A DNA stretch of 8,702 nucleotides, taken from an uncultured Phycisphaerales bacterium (lineage in GTDB: Bacteria; Planctomycetota; Phycisphaerae; WQYP01). A program made the position numbers and the translations under genes. Of the stretch, positions 1 through 8,028 are shown piece after piece. The notes below the pieces were generated by a model. That model was not told the origin of the DNA and made no database searches. It saw nothing but the letters and a program-made list of their open reading frames with translations. The stretch is taken from NCBI GenBank assembly GCA_903868035.1, contig CAIPTQ010000243.1, positions 1 to 8,702 of the forward strand. Reading direction: 5' to 3'. Every line of letters starts with the position of its first letter. Within the stretch, counting starts at the first letter, position 1.

Positions 1-110
1 CCAGCCGCCCGCGCCCACTCCGCCGGCACCGGCCGCCCCAGCACCCCGCGCAGCTTCTGCCCCCCCCAAATCCGCTTCTGAAACACCGGTACAAACTTCA
101 GTGGGTACAT
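1..110 (-). CDS. manA: Mannose-6-phosphate isomerase, N-terminal fragment (runs off the window edge)
   Basis: Only the first 36 codons are present, starting at the ATG at 110-108 and leaving the window at base 1. The N-terminus reads MYPLKFVPVFQKRIWGG and continues QKLRGVLGRPVP. The pattern of a hydrophobic start, P.F..RIWGG, then KL...G is the usual opening of class I (cupin-type) phosphomannose isomerases, which interconvert mannose-6-phosphate and fructose-6-phosphate in the cytoplasm using zinc. None of the metal ligands or catalytic residues fall inside the window, so the call rests on the N-terminal signature alone. An AGGA lies 6 nt before the ATG and supports this start. The gene is downstream of and co-oriented with the VOC gene, 107 bp away, so the two could be cotranscribed. 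The C8 run at 60-67 encodes the ordinary Trp-Gly-Gly of the motif and is not an insertion. Confidence 0.75.
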   Translation of the reverse strand, partial: MYPLKFVPVFQKRIWGGQKLRGVLGRPVPAEWARAA

Positions 111-122
111 AATTCATCCTCA

Positions 123-140
123 TGGCCGCGCCAGCGGCCA
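123..140. repeat. Short perfect hairpin in the leader of manA
   Basis: Seven-base arms TGGCCGC (123-129) and GCGGCCA (134-140) enclose a 4-nt loop. It ends 12 nt upstream of the manA start on the minus strand and lies downstream of the VOC stop codon. There is no T-tract on either side, so it is not a canonical intrinsic terminator. It could be a weak terminator for the VOC gene or a structure near the manA ribosome binding site; the sequence does not decide. Confidence 0.35.
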
Positions 141-159
141 CACGCCTTCTCACATAAGA

Positions 160-199
160 CTCTGTGCGTCCTCCGCAACTCTGTGCCTCTCTGGTGAAA
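160..199. repeat. Candidate dispersed intergenic repeat with two CTCTGTGC units
   Basis: The octamer CTCTGTGC occurs at 160-167 and again at 180-187, and the second copy continues CTCTCTGGTGAAA. Read on the other strand this resembles the CACCACAGAGGCACAGAG type of repeat that I recall from intergenic regions of many environmental and planctomycete genomes. It fills most of the gap between the VOC gene and manA. No open reading frame of its own is credible here. The family assignment is from memory of such sequences; only the duplicated octamer is directly visible. Confidence 0.4.
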
Positions 200-217
200 G
201 CCTGTCGCGCCGCGGCA

Positions 218-565
218 CTACGCCACCTTCCGCGTCTTGACTTCCACGCGCCGCCCATCCGGGTCGCGCACCACGAACATCCGCCCCAGTTCCGTGTCGC
301 GGATTTCCCGCGGCGCGAACTGGTTGCGCCGCATCAGCATGTGCAGCCCATCCAGATCCCCCGACAGGAACCCCAGGCCCGTCTGGTCCGCCGCCCCGCC
401 CTCCAGGGGATAAATCTCAAAGACCCCGCTCTCATCCCCGCACGAATAGTGCGCCGGGCCGTTCCCGTGCTGTTCCTTCACAAAAGCCATCCCGAAGAGC
501 TCATAAAAACCCTTGGAACGCTCGATATTCGCACACCGCACGACCAACAAATTAAGATTCCGCAT
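218..565 (-). CDS. VOC-fold (glyoxalase/bleomycin-resistance superfamily) protein
   Basis: This 115-residue protein is the size of one VOC module (two beta-alpha-beta-beta-beta units). It begins MRNLNLLVVRC, has the typical first helix and strand (IERSKGFYELFGMAFVKEQ, residues 14-32), a central strand FEIYP with Glu50, and near the C-terminus VVRDPDGRRVEV, where DPDG (101-104) and Glu108 match the conserved end of VOC domains. Superfamily members use a metal or simple binding pocket for isomerisation, dioxygenation or antibiotic sequestration. The substrate cannot be read here, and the first-strand His metal ligand seen in active glyoxalases is not evident, so a non-enzymatic or divergent role is possible. 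I chose the ATG at 565 because homology starts there and GGAG lies 10 nt upstream; the frame is open to 634 but the extra residues look unconserved. It is divergent from the ArsR-methyltransferase gene. Confidence 0.8.
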   Translation of the reverse strand: MRNLNLLVVRCANIERSKGFYELFGMAFVKEQHGNGPAHYSCGDESGVFEIYPLEGGAADQTGLGFLSGDLDGLHMLMRRNQFAPREIRDTELGRMFVVRDPDGRRVEVKTRKVA

Positions 566-570
566 TTTGC

Positions 571-600
571 TTGCTCTCCATGCCAGGTTTACTCTATCAT
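571..600 (+). promoter_or_regulatory. Weak candidate promoter for the ArsR-methyltransferase gene
   Basis: TATCAT at 595-600 matches five of six bases of a sigma70 -10 box. TTGCTC at 571-576 is a poor -35 box, with an 18-bp spacer. If used, transcription would begin around 606-608, almost at the ATG at 610, giving a leaderless or near-leaderless mRNA. That would fit the absence of a Shine-Dalgarno sequence before that ATG. The evidence is thin. Confidence 0.2.
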
Positions 601-609
601 TATATCCGG

Positions 610-3037
<2,428 letters not shown>

Positions 3038-3038
3038 C

Positions 3039-3077
3039 GCGGGCATCCTGCCCGCCGTGGCATTGGCGTCCCGCCGA
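3039..3077. repeat. Palindromic REP-like intergenic element after ahcY
   Basis: Two bases after the ahcY stop codon, GCGGGCA (3039-3045) and TGCCCGC (3049-3055) form a perfect 7-bp stem with a TCC loop. A second imperfect stem, ATTGGCG-TCC-CGCCGAT, follows at about 3062-3078 with the same loop. Two adjacent small stems sharing a TCC loop are typical of dispersed palindromic units. This sequence style, reading as AGILPAVALASRR when translated, is one I recall as common in planctomycete and verrucomicrobial intergenic DNA. It could slow or end ahcY transcription, but there is no T-tract. Confidence 0.5.
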
Positions 3078-3094
3078 TGTTGCATGCAGACTCA

Positions 3095-3134
3095 AAGGCA
3101 CGCAACGACACTATAAGATGCCGTTGCGTGCCTT
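3095..3134. repeat. Perfect 13-bp inverted repeat upstream of the toxin-antitoxin operon, candidate operator
   Basis: AAGGCACGCAACG (3095-3107) is the exact reverse complement of CGTTGCGTGCCTT (3122-3134), with a 14-nt centre that is AT-rich (ACACTATAAGATGC). The right arm contains the predicted -35 box of the toxin-antitoxin operon. Type II modules are normally repressed by the antitoxin or the complex binding palindromes at the promoter, so this is the likely operator. It could also act as an ahcY terminator stem, but it is followed by CCCATAT rather than a T-tract. Confidence 0.55.
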
Positions 3135-3152
3135 CCCATATGATCCTAGAAT
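3124..3152 (+). promoter_or_regulatory. Candidate promoter of the toxin-antitoxin operon
   Basis: TAGAAT at 3147-3152 matches five of six -10 bases. TTGCGT at 3124-3129 supplies the TTG of a -35 box at the optimal 17-bp spacing and lies within the right arm of the 13-bp inverted repeat. Transcription would begin near 3159, leaving about 38 nt before the antitoxin ATG. The -35 match is weak, but position and spacing support it. Confidence 0.35.
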
Positions 3153-3196
3153 TGATCGGAAGTAACCGGGGTTCTTCATTTCAGGAGATTCCGCAA

Positions 3197-3415
3197 ATGG
3201 CCACTCGCACCATGCGCTTCGGCGAACTCGTCGAAATCATTGATCGCTTGCCGCTCGACGAGCGCGCCAGCCTGGTCGAGGTCGTGCGCCAACGCATGGC
3301 CCTGGACGAACACGACCGCATCGCCGCCAGCATTCGGGCGGCGCGCCGCGAGCATGCGCGCGGCCGCTGCAAACCGGTGACTCCCGAAGAATTGCTGCGG
3401 GAGATTCTGCAGTGA
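3197..3415 (+). CDS. Type II antitoxin of a RelE/YafQ-like toxin-antitoxin pair
   Basis: This is a 72-residue, charge-rich, mostly helical protein with no recognisable enzyme motif. The stretch MRFGELVEIIDRLPLDERASLVEVVRQRM resembles the small antitoxins I know with the pattern E..ERLPLDEQ..LV.....R, which sit immediately upstream of RelE-type toxin genes. The N-terminal half would bind DNA or dimerise and the C-terminal half (about residues 45-72, ending PEELLREIL) would wrap the toxin; this split follows the usual antitoxin layout and is inferred. The start is set by AGGAG (3183-3187), 9 nt before the ATG; the frame is open upstream to 3077, but that extension runs through the inverted repeat. 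Its TGA overlaps the toxin GTG, giving translational coupling. The upstream 13-bp inverted repeat suggests autoregulation. Confidence 0.75.
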   Translation: MATRTMRFGELVEIIDRLPLDERASLVEVVRQRMALDEHDRIAASIRAARREHARGRCKPVTPEELLREILQ

Positions 3416-3693
3416 GCTACGTTCTGCTGCGAAGTTCCGTCTTCGTCCGTGATGCCCGGAGGCTCCTGCGTCGGCAACCTGCTTTGGCGGATCGTTTGCT
3501 TTTGTCCACCCAATTGCTGGCGGCAAATCCTTTCACCCCAGCACTCAAAACCCACAAACTCAAGGGTAAGCTTCAAACCTCCTGGGCGTGCTCCGGCGGA
3601 TACGATCTGCGCATCGTTTTTTCTTTTACACGGCACCTGGACAGGCCCGCTATCCTGCTGGAAACCGTCGGCACCCATGATGATGTCTACTGA
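3412..3693 (+). CDS. RelE/YafQ-family toxin (ribosome-dependent mRNA interferase)
   Basis: This 93-residue basic protein carries the signature of RelE-superfamily toxins of the YafQ/RelE-StbE type: an N-terminal strand and helix (SSVFVRDARRLLRR), then HKLKGKL (48-54), YDLRIVF (64-70) and the terminal ILLETVGTHDDVY with His89 and Tyr93. Members cleave mRNA in the ribosomal A site; His and Asp or Arg residues in these positions are functional in YafQ. All landmark regions are present and the length is normal, so the toxin looks intact. The GTG start at 3412 overlaps the antitoxin stop as GTGA, with GGGAG at 3399-3403, 8 nt upstream. The gene ends 19 bp before the convergent end of the DUF4175-like gene, with no terminator visible between. 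Biological role (stabilisation, phage response, stress) cannot be told from sequence. Confidence 0.88.
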   Translation: MSYVLLRSSVFVRDARRLLRRQPALADRLLLSTQLLAANPFTPALKTHKLKGKLQTSWACSGGYDLRIVFSFTRHLDRPAILLETVGTHDDVY

Positions 3694-3712
3694 CACGCCC
3701 GTATGATCGCGA

Positions 3713-5908
3713 CTACTCCCCCGCCAGCTTCTCAGAATACGCCTTCACCGGATCCCCATACCCCTTGGGCATCGGCCCGTTCAACGCCGATTCCACATCC
3801 TTCTGCGTCTTGGAACTCGCCGTCGGCGACGTATCCGCAATCACATGCACCGCCCCCGCCGCCAGCACCTTGGCCGTGTTCAAACTCTGCACCGCCTGCG
3901 CCTGGTAATACAGCGCGCTCTGGTAATGGAACTGCTTGAGCGCATCTTCGCTCTTCTTGAGGTACGCGTTGGATTCCACCAGCTTGAAGTTGTCAAACCC
4001 CGCCGCATTCATCTGTAAATTCAGCCGTTCCGCCTCGTTCCGAATCGCCGCCTGCTGCCCCGCCAGCCGCTGCGTGATGTTCGGATCGTCCGCCGGTGCC
4101 GGCCCCTCCAGACCCTGGCTCCCCAGCGCCCCCTTCTTGCCCCCGCCCGTCGCCCCGCCCGCCGGCAGCGTGGACTTGTCATCCACCTGGCTGCTCGAAA
4201 ACGGATCATTCGTCAGCCGCGTCGGCGTCTGCCGCCCTTCCTTGCCCACCGCCGTCGCCCCCACCATCTCCCCGCTGGACCGCCCCTCGCGCCCCTCGCC
4301 CGCGCGCCCCTGTATCTCCATGTCCTTGGGCAACTGATTCCCCGTCACCCCCTGCGCGCTCATGTTCGAGATCGGCCCGTCCGCCGCATCCCACCCCGCC
4401 CCCTTGTCCAGCGAATCCGCCCACTTGCTCGCCAGGCTCTCCATCTGCTGCGTCAAATCCTCCTCCTTGTCCATCAAATCTCCCACCATGTCCTGCAACT
4501 GCTTGGGCAGTTCCGCCATCGCCGGATCGTTCTGCGTCACCGGCTCTTCCATTTGCCAGTTGATCCGGTCCGGCTGCTGCTGCAGCCACCGTTCAATGTG
4601 CGTGGTCAGTTCCTTGGCGCTCTCCAGCCCGTTCTCCTCCAGCGGCGTGGCGATCTCCGTGGCCTTCTGCTCCAGCGCGTTCTTCGCCGTCGCCAATTCC
4701 ACCTTCATCTTCACCACTTCCTCCAGCAGCGCCGCGCTCGTCTGGTCCTGCTCGGCCAGCTTGCTCATATCCGCCAGCCGCTCATTGAGGAACTTCTCCC
4801 ACTTGTCCTCGATCACCGCCAGATCCTTCAGCTTTTTCTCATCGTTGGCATCGAACTGATCCTTGGGCTTCTTGGCCAGTGCCGCCGAGGCGTCAATCAC
4901 GCCCTGCTGCTCCTTCTCAAACTTCTTGAGCTCCTCGGCCAATTTCTTCCACGCATCCTTGGCGTCCGTCGGAATATCCCCCCCGTCATGCTCCGCCGCC
5001 TTGGCCAGCCGCTCCTGATCCGCCGCAATGATCGCCAGTAGCGTCTGCAAGACATCAATAATCCGGCTCTGGTTCTGCCGCAGCCGTGTCGCCAGCGGCA
5101 CCAGCGATTTGCTGTCCGACAGCAGCATGATATCCGCCCCCCGGTCCACCGCCGCCGCCGCATCTTCCACCGCCAGCACCTCCAGCGCTTTCTGCACCAG
5201 TTTCATCGACGGCTCAAACGGAAAATCCTTCGCCACCGCCGCCAGCTCCGCGCGAATCCCCTTCTGCCCCTCCGCCAGCGGCCCGCACGTCTTGCGAATA
5301 TCCTCCACCGCCATCCCCGCCACCAGCGCCCCGGCCCCCTTGCGCAGCGCTATCTGCTTGTCGAGTATCGCCGTCAGCTTCCGCCGCAACTCCTCCCATA
5401 ACTTGCTCGACGCCGCCGTCACCGCCGTTTTATCATTGAACGAAATGCTGAAAATCTGCCCCGCCGTTGCCTGCGCCCCCAACGCCGGATCGAGCCCTGT
5501 CAAATCGCGATTATCCACCGCCACAAACCGATACCGCACCGTATCGCCCAACGCATACTTCTCCGCCGGCAGGTCCAGCGTATACCGCATCGTGATCGCC
5601 CGCCCCGGCTTGCCATCCTTCCCCGGCCCCACCGGCCAGGTCTGCAAGGCCGTGAATTCCTTCGCGTCATTCTTCGCCATTTCCAGCCGGATTTGCGTCA
5701 GCCCATAGTCATCCGTCGCCTGCGCCTCCAGCGCCACCTTGTCCCCCGGCTTGGCGTCAATATCCCGCCCCGGCTGCGCCACCATGATCGTCGGCGGATC
5801 ATCCGGTATCACCGACACCGAATAATATCCCTGCTCTGCGCCCCCCCCCGCGCCCCCGCCGAGCACTTCCGGAAATTGCCGCAGCGTGCGATTCGCCCCA
5901 TCGTTCAC
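3713..5908 (-). CDS. C-terminal part of a DUF4175-like membrane-anchored protein, separated from its N-terminal part by an in-frame stop
   Basis: The open frame holds 731 residues counted from a GTG at 5908. It starts NDGANRTLRQFPEV, continues through an Ig-like domain (YYSVSVIPDDPPTIMV; ATDDYGLTQIRLEM; TVRYRFVAVDNRD), then a long charged helical region (about residues 160-470) that looks coiled-coil, a Gly/Ser-rich linker (about 510-610) and a helical end. This is the layout of the large DUF4175-like proteins found in planctomycetes, whose function is not established. The frame is identical to that of the upstream open frame, and seven sense codons (GIRFTIR) lie between the TAA and the GTG, so this is almost certainly the continuation of one gene, not a separate one. 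The GTG has no Shine-Dalgarno sequence. Residues 15-25 hold a Gly-rich insert coded by long G-runs. If the stop is real and not suppressed, this half is probably not made. Confidence 0.8.
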   Translation of the reverse strand: MNDGANRTLRQFPEVLGGGAGGGAEQGYYSVSVIPDDPPTIMVAQPGRDIDAKPGDKVALEAQATDDYGLTQIRLEMAKNDAKEFTALQTWPVGPGKDGKPGRAITMRYTLDLPAEKYALGDTVRYRFVAVDNRDLTGLDPALGAQATAGQIFSISFNDKTAVTAASSKLWEELRRKLTAILDKQIALRKGAGALVAGMAVEDIRKTCGPLAEGQKGIRAELAAVAKDFPFEPSMKLVQKALEVLAVEDAAAAVDRGADIMLLSDSKSLVPLATRLRQNQSRIIDVLQTLLAIIAADQERLAKAAEHDGGDIPTDAKDAWKKLAEELKKFEKEQQGVIDASAALAKKPKDQFDANDEKKLKDLAVIEDKWEKFLNERLADMSKLAEQDQTSAALLEEVVKMKVELATAKNALEQKATEIATPLEENGLESAKELTTHIERWLQQQPDRINWQMEEPVTQNDPAMAELPKQLQDMVGDLMDKEEDLTQQMESLASKWADSLDKGAGWDAADGPISNMSAQGVTGNQLPKDMEIQGRAGEGREGRSSGEMVGATAVGKEGRQTPTRLTNDPFSSSQVDDKSTLPAGGATGGGKKGALGSQGLEGPAPADDPNITQRLAGQQAAIRNEAERLNLQMNAAGFDNFKLVESNAYLKKSEDALKQFHYQSALYYQAQAVQSLNTAKVLAAGAVHVIADTSPTASSKTQKDVESALNGPMPKGYGDPVKAYSEKLAGE
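5840..5860 (-). repeat. Paired G-runs coding a Gly-rich insert in the DUF4175-like gene
   Basis: On the minus strand a G5 run (5857-5853) and a G9 run (5849-5841) are separated by CGC. They encode GGGAGGG between FPEVL and AEQGYYSVSVIPDDPP. In this type of domain the FPE segment normally leads almost directly into the next beta strand, so the Gly stretch looks inserted. The frame is kept on both sides. Confidence 0.45.
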
Positions 5909-5929
5909 CCGTATCGTAAACCGAATCCC

Positions 5930-5932
5930 TTA
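5930..5932 (-). other. In-frame TAA interrupting the DUF4175-like gene
   Basis: Reading GCG ATG TCG GTG CGG TAA GGG ATT CGG on the minus strand, the frame passes from AMSVR through the stop into GIRFTIRVNDGANRT with no shift. The protein on both sides reads as one continuous beta-rich domain. A single substitution (CAA or GAA to TAA, first codon base paired with 5932) would explain it. A true nonsense mutation, a strain variant, a sequencing or assembly error, or readthrough are all possible. Confidence 0.8.
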
Positions 5933-7117
5933 CCGCACCGACATCGCCACCGCAAACCCCGCCCCCTCCGCCGCCATAGCCACCGGGCTGCCCCCCGCCA
6001 CATCCATCAGCACTTCCTTCGCCGGCCCGTCCAGCCCCACCCGCATCGTCACAGTCGATCCCGCCGCCACATCCAGCGTCCCCTTCGCCGCCGTTGCCTC
6101 CTTCCCCGCAAGCGCCAGCGTCTGCTTGGCCCGCCCCGTATACGCCGGTGCCACCGCCTCCATCTTCCAACTCGTCAAATGTATCTGCGGCAACACCGTG
6201 ATGTGAAACCGCTCCGTTTCCGTATCCCCCGCCGTGATCACATAATCGATGTCCTCCGTCGCCATCAGCCCCTGCCGCACATACTGGTTGTTCTCCGCCC
6301 CAAACGCCGCCATCGGATACGTCACGCTCTTCCCCGATGCCGGATACACTGTCAGCCGCGCCGCGATCGACCGATGCTCCGGCACCTCCACGCTCACGCT
6401 GAACAGCAGCGGCTGCCCCGCCAATGCCGTGTCATTCCCCGGCACCACGCTCAATATCTTCACCGACCCCTGGTGCGGCACAAACCGCATCGGCGACACC
6501 AACACCGAAAACCCATGCCGAAACGTCCCCGGCGAAAGCCCAATCCCCACCGCACACACCAGCCCCACCAGCCCCGCCGCCAGCCACGCATTTCGCGGCT
6601 GCCGCCACGGCACCGCTTTCTCCAGCGGCACCTGGCCCGTCGCCGCGCTCGCCTCCTTGAGCACCTGTGGTATCCACGCATTGCTCCCCATCAGCGCCTT
6701 GCCTTCCCCCGCCGCCGCTTCCAGGTCATGCGCCAGCAACACCGCATTGATCAGCGCATTGTCCAGCGCCAACCCCGCCGCCGGCCGCGCCCCATGCTGC
6801 TCCACCAACCGCGCGATCTCCGCATAACTCGGCCGCACCCACAACGCCCGATGCAAAAACGCCGCATATCCGAAAACCACCGCCACCCCCATCCCCGCCA
6901 GCAGCCCCACATTCCCCGCCGAAGGCAGCACCCAATACCCCGCCACAAACAACGCCCCCACCACCACCGGCACCACCACCAGCGCAAACCGCCCCAGCCC
7001 CCGCAATACCCCCGCCAACCTAAACCGCGCCCCAACCGCATCCAGCCGCCCGGTCAAGTCAGAATACTCCCGCGGCAGCAGGGTGGGGGAGGGGGGCGGT
7101 GCGTTCAGCGTCGTCAT
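5930..7117 (-). CDS. N-terminal part of a DUF4175-like membrane-anchored protein
   Basis: From the ATG at 7117 there are 395 codons before the in-frame TAA. Two hydrophobic segments at about residues 43-64 (RFALVVVPVVVGALFVAGYWVL) and 68-88, and a third at about 178-196 (AWLAAGLVGLVCAVGIGLS), are membrane spans. The loop between TM2 and TM3 would be cytoplasmic and the region from about 200 on periplasmic, with beta-rich Ig-like sequence (VKILSVVPGNDTALAGQPLLFSVSVEV; MEAVAPAYTG). Three TMs followed by Ig-like and helical regions is the DUF4175 arrangement. Joined to the 3713-5908 frame it would give about 1134 residues. In planctomycetes such genes often accompany MoxR ATPase, DUF58 and vWA genes; none is adjacent here. 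I chose 7117 because GGAAGG ends 3 nt upstream; a TTG at 7132 is the alternative. The N-terminal APPPSPT is coded by a C-rich run. Confidence 0.8.
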   Translation of the reverse strand: MTTLNAPPPSPTLLPREYSDLTGRLDAVGARFRLAGVLRGLGRFALVVVPVVVGALFVAGYWVLPSAGNVGLLAGMGVAVVFGYAAFLHRALWVRPSYAEIARLVEQHGARPAAGLALDNALINAVLLAHDLEAAAGEGKALMGSNAWIPQVLKEASAATGQVPLEKAVPWRQPRNAWLAAGLVGLVCAVGIGLSPGTFRHGFSVLVSPMRFVPHQGSVKILSVVPGNDTALAGQPLLFSVSVEVPEHRSIAARLTVYPASGKSVTYPMAAFGAENNQYVRQGLMATEDIDYVITAGDTETERFHITVLPQIHLTSWKMEAVAPAYTGRAKQTLALAGKEATAAKGTLDVAAGSTVTMRVGLDGPAKEVLMDVAGGSPVAMAAEGAGFAVAMSVR

Positions 7118-7170
7118 GCGCCTTCCGTTCAATCATGCCTTCAAGCGGAGTCGCGGCCTTCATGAGCGTG

Positions 7171-7213
7171 AATATCCAGCCGCTCTTATCGGCCGCTCTC
7201 CCATATGGATATT
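7171..7213. repeat. Inverted repeat AATATCCA / TGGATATT with internal direct repeat
   Basis: AATATCCA (7171-7178) and TGGATATT (7206-7213) are perfect 8-bp inverted arms 27 nt apart. Between them GCCGCTCT occurs twice (7179-7186 and 7192-7199) with a 13-bp period. The right arm overlaps the predicted -10 box of the DUF4175-like gene, making this a candidate operator or a mRNA leader structure. Confidence 0.4.
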
Positions 7214-7238
7214 GTAGTTTACCACGCCCAAGGGTGAA
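7211..7238 (-). promoter_or_regulatory. Candidate sigma70 promoter for the DUF4175-like gene
   Basis: On the minus strand TTCACC (7238-7233, four of six -35 matches) and TACAAT (7216-7211, five of six -10 matches) are separated by 16 bp. Transcription would start near 7204 and give a leader of about 87 nt before the ATG at 7117, long enough to include the internal direct repeat and the left arm of the inverted repeat. Confidence 0.4.
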
Positions 7239-7431
7239 TGATCCTGATTATTATTTATCGGCTTCCTACCCCGTCTTGGTGACCCCCCAGATTCCCTGTC
7301 CGCCGCGATCCGTACAGCCCTCGCGTCCCCAAGCACTTGATTGCCGCGCGCCCGATTGTATTGGATGCTTCATTGTGCCGCGGCGCGGAACCATCCCGGC
7401 CAGATACAGATTCCTCAATAGGATGCTTGCC

Positions 7432-8001
7432 ATGTTCACCCGACTATGGCTGGTACTGGCCCAAACCTCCGCCTTCCCGGAAGTTGGTCCCGTCCCGGCC
7501 CCCAAAACGCCGCTGAAATTCTCCGATCTCCGCAGCGGGCTCCGCCAAGTGCAGGATAACGGCACGACCGACCACACTTTCCTCTACGGGTTCCTCATCG
7601 TCCTGGCCGTGGCGCTGTGTATCGCGCTCCTGGCCCGTGCCTGGGAATGCTGGGGCCTGGGCGAATTTTTCAATCAGCTTGTGGAGACCTTCTGTTGTCC
7701 GTTCCGTGGGGCCTTGGATCATGAACACCAGCCTTCCTTTGTCTGCCGCCGCGAGGAACAATCGCCGCCCAAAAACTTTTCGGTCATGTGTCCGAATCTG
7801 AAATGCCGCAGCATCCTCATCGTGCCGCAGGAGGCGCGCGGCGCCAATGTCCGGTGCATCGTCTGCAAACGCCTGGTCAAGATTCCAACCCCCGCCCGCG
7901 CCGCCCTCCAGCGCAACACCCTGCAATCCAAAACGCTGGCTCTGCTCCATGGGCCGGTGAAATCGCTGGGAAAACACCTGCGCTTGCGCCGCCGCAACTG
8001 A
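7432..8001 (+). CDS. Single-TM protein with a C-terminal zinc ribbon, function unknown
   Basis: From the ATG at 7432 the product has 189 residues. The N-terminus (MFTRLWLVLAQTSAFPEVG) is hydrophobic and could be a weak signal sequence. A clear membrane span covers about residues 50-69 (FLYGFLIVLAVALCIALLAR). The C-terminal half holds a four-cysteine zinc ribbon, Cys120-X4-Cys125 and Cys142-X2-Cys145 in CPNLKC...VRCIVC, of the kind seen in many planctomycete proteins of unknown role. The tail (about 155-189) is basic. Two further cysteines at 88-89 follow the span. I do not recognise a named family. AGGA (7420-7423) lies 8 nt before this ATG and decides the start; the ATG at 7423 has no usable ribosome binding site. 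A possible role is a membrane-tethered nucleic-acid or protein-binding adaptor, which is only a guess from the zinc ribbon and basic tail. Confidence 0.75.
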   Translation: MFTRLWLVLAQTSAFPEVGPVPAPKTPLKFSDLRSGLRQVQDNGTTDHTFLYGFLIVLAVALCIALLARAWECWGLGEFFNQLVETFCCPFRGALDHEHQPSFVCRREEQSPPKNFSVMCPNLKCRSILIVPQEARGANVRCIVCKRLVKIPTPARAALQRNTLQSKTLALLHGPVKSLGKHLRLRRRN

Positions 8002-8028
8002 AGACCCCCGCACCTTCAAGTAATAGCG

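Larger units (their letters stand above)
7118..7431. other. Divergent intergenic region (314 bp)
   Basis: This stretch lies between the DUF4175-like gene (minus) and the zinc-ribbon gene (plus). It holds a plausible minus-strand promoter, an 8-bp inverted repeat and an 8-bp direct repeat, listed separately. The plus-strand frame of the zinc-ribbon gene is open back to 7099, but the translated stretch is low in conservation features and lacks a ribosome binding site, so I treat it as non-coding. A more AT-rich patch at about 7241-7262 is consistent with promoter DNA. I found no convincing plus-strand promoter; TTGATT near 7338 has only a poor -10 partner. No RNA gene is recognisable. Confidence 0.5.

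Noticed and set aside
60..67. C8 run in manA as another G-tract insertion
   Set aside because: It encodes the conserved Trp-Gly-Gly of the phosphomannose isomerase N-terminus at normal length.
3039..3134. Intrinsic terminator for ahcY
   Set aside because: Both palindromes form stems, but neither is followed by a T-tract, so they fit repeat and operator roles better.
5841..5932. Frameshift as the cause of the broken DUF4175-like gene
   Set aside because: The frame is the same before the TAA, after it and across the G-run, so a substitution, not an indel, explains the break.
5693..7165. Plus-strand open frame of 490 codons opposite the DUF4175-like gene
   Set aside because: It is almost only Arg, His and Pro, which is an artefact of C-rich sequence; the minus-strand frame has TM segments and Ig-like domains.
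7099..7431. N-terminal extension of the zinc-ribbon protein by 111 codons
   Set aside because: The extension runs through the divergent promoter region, has no ribosome binding site and lacks conserved-looking sequence; the ATG at 7432 has a proper AGGA.
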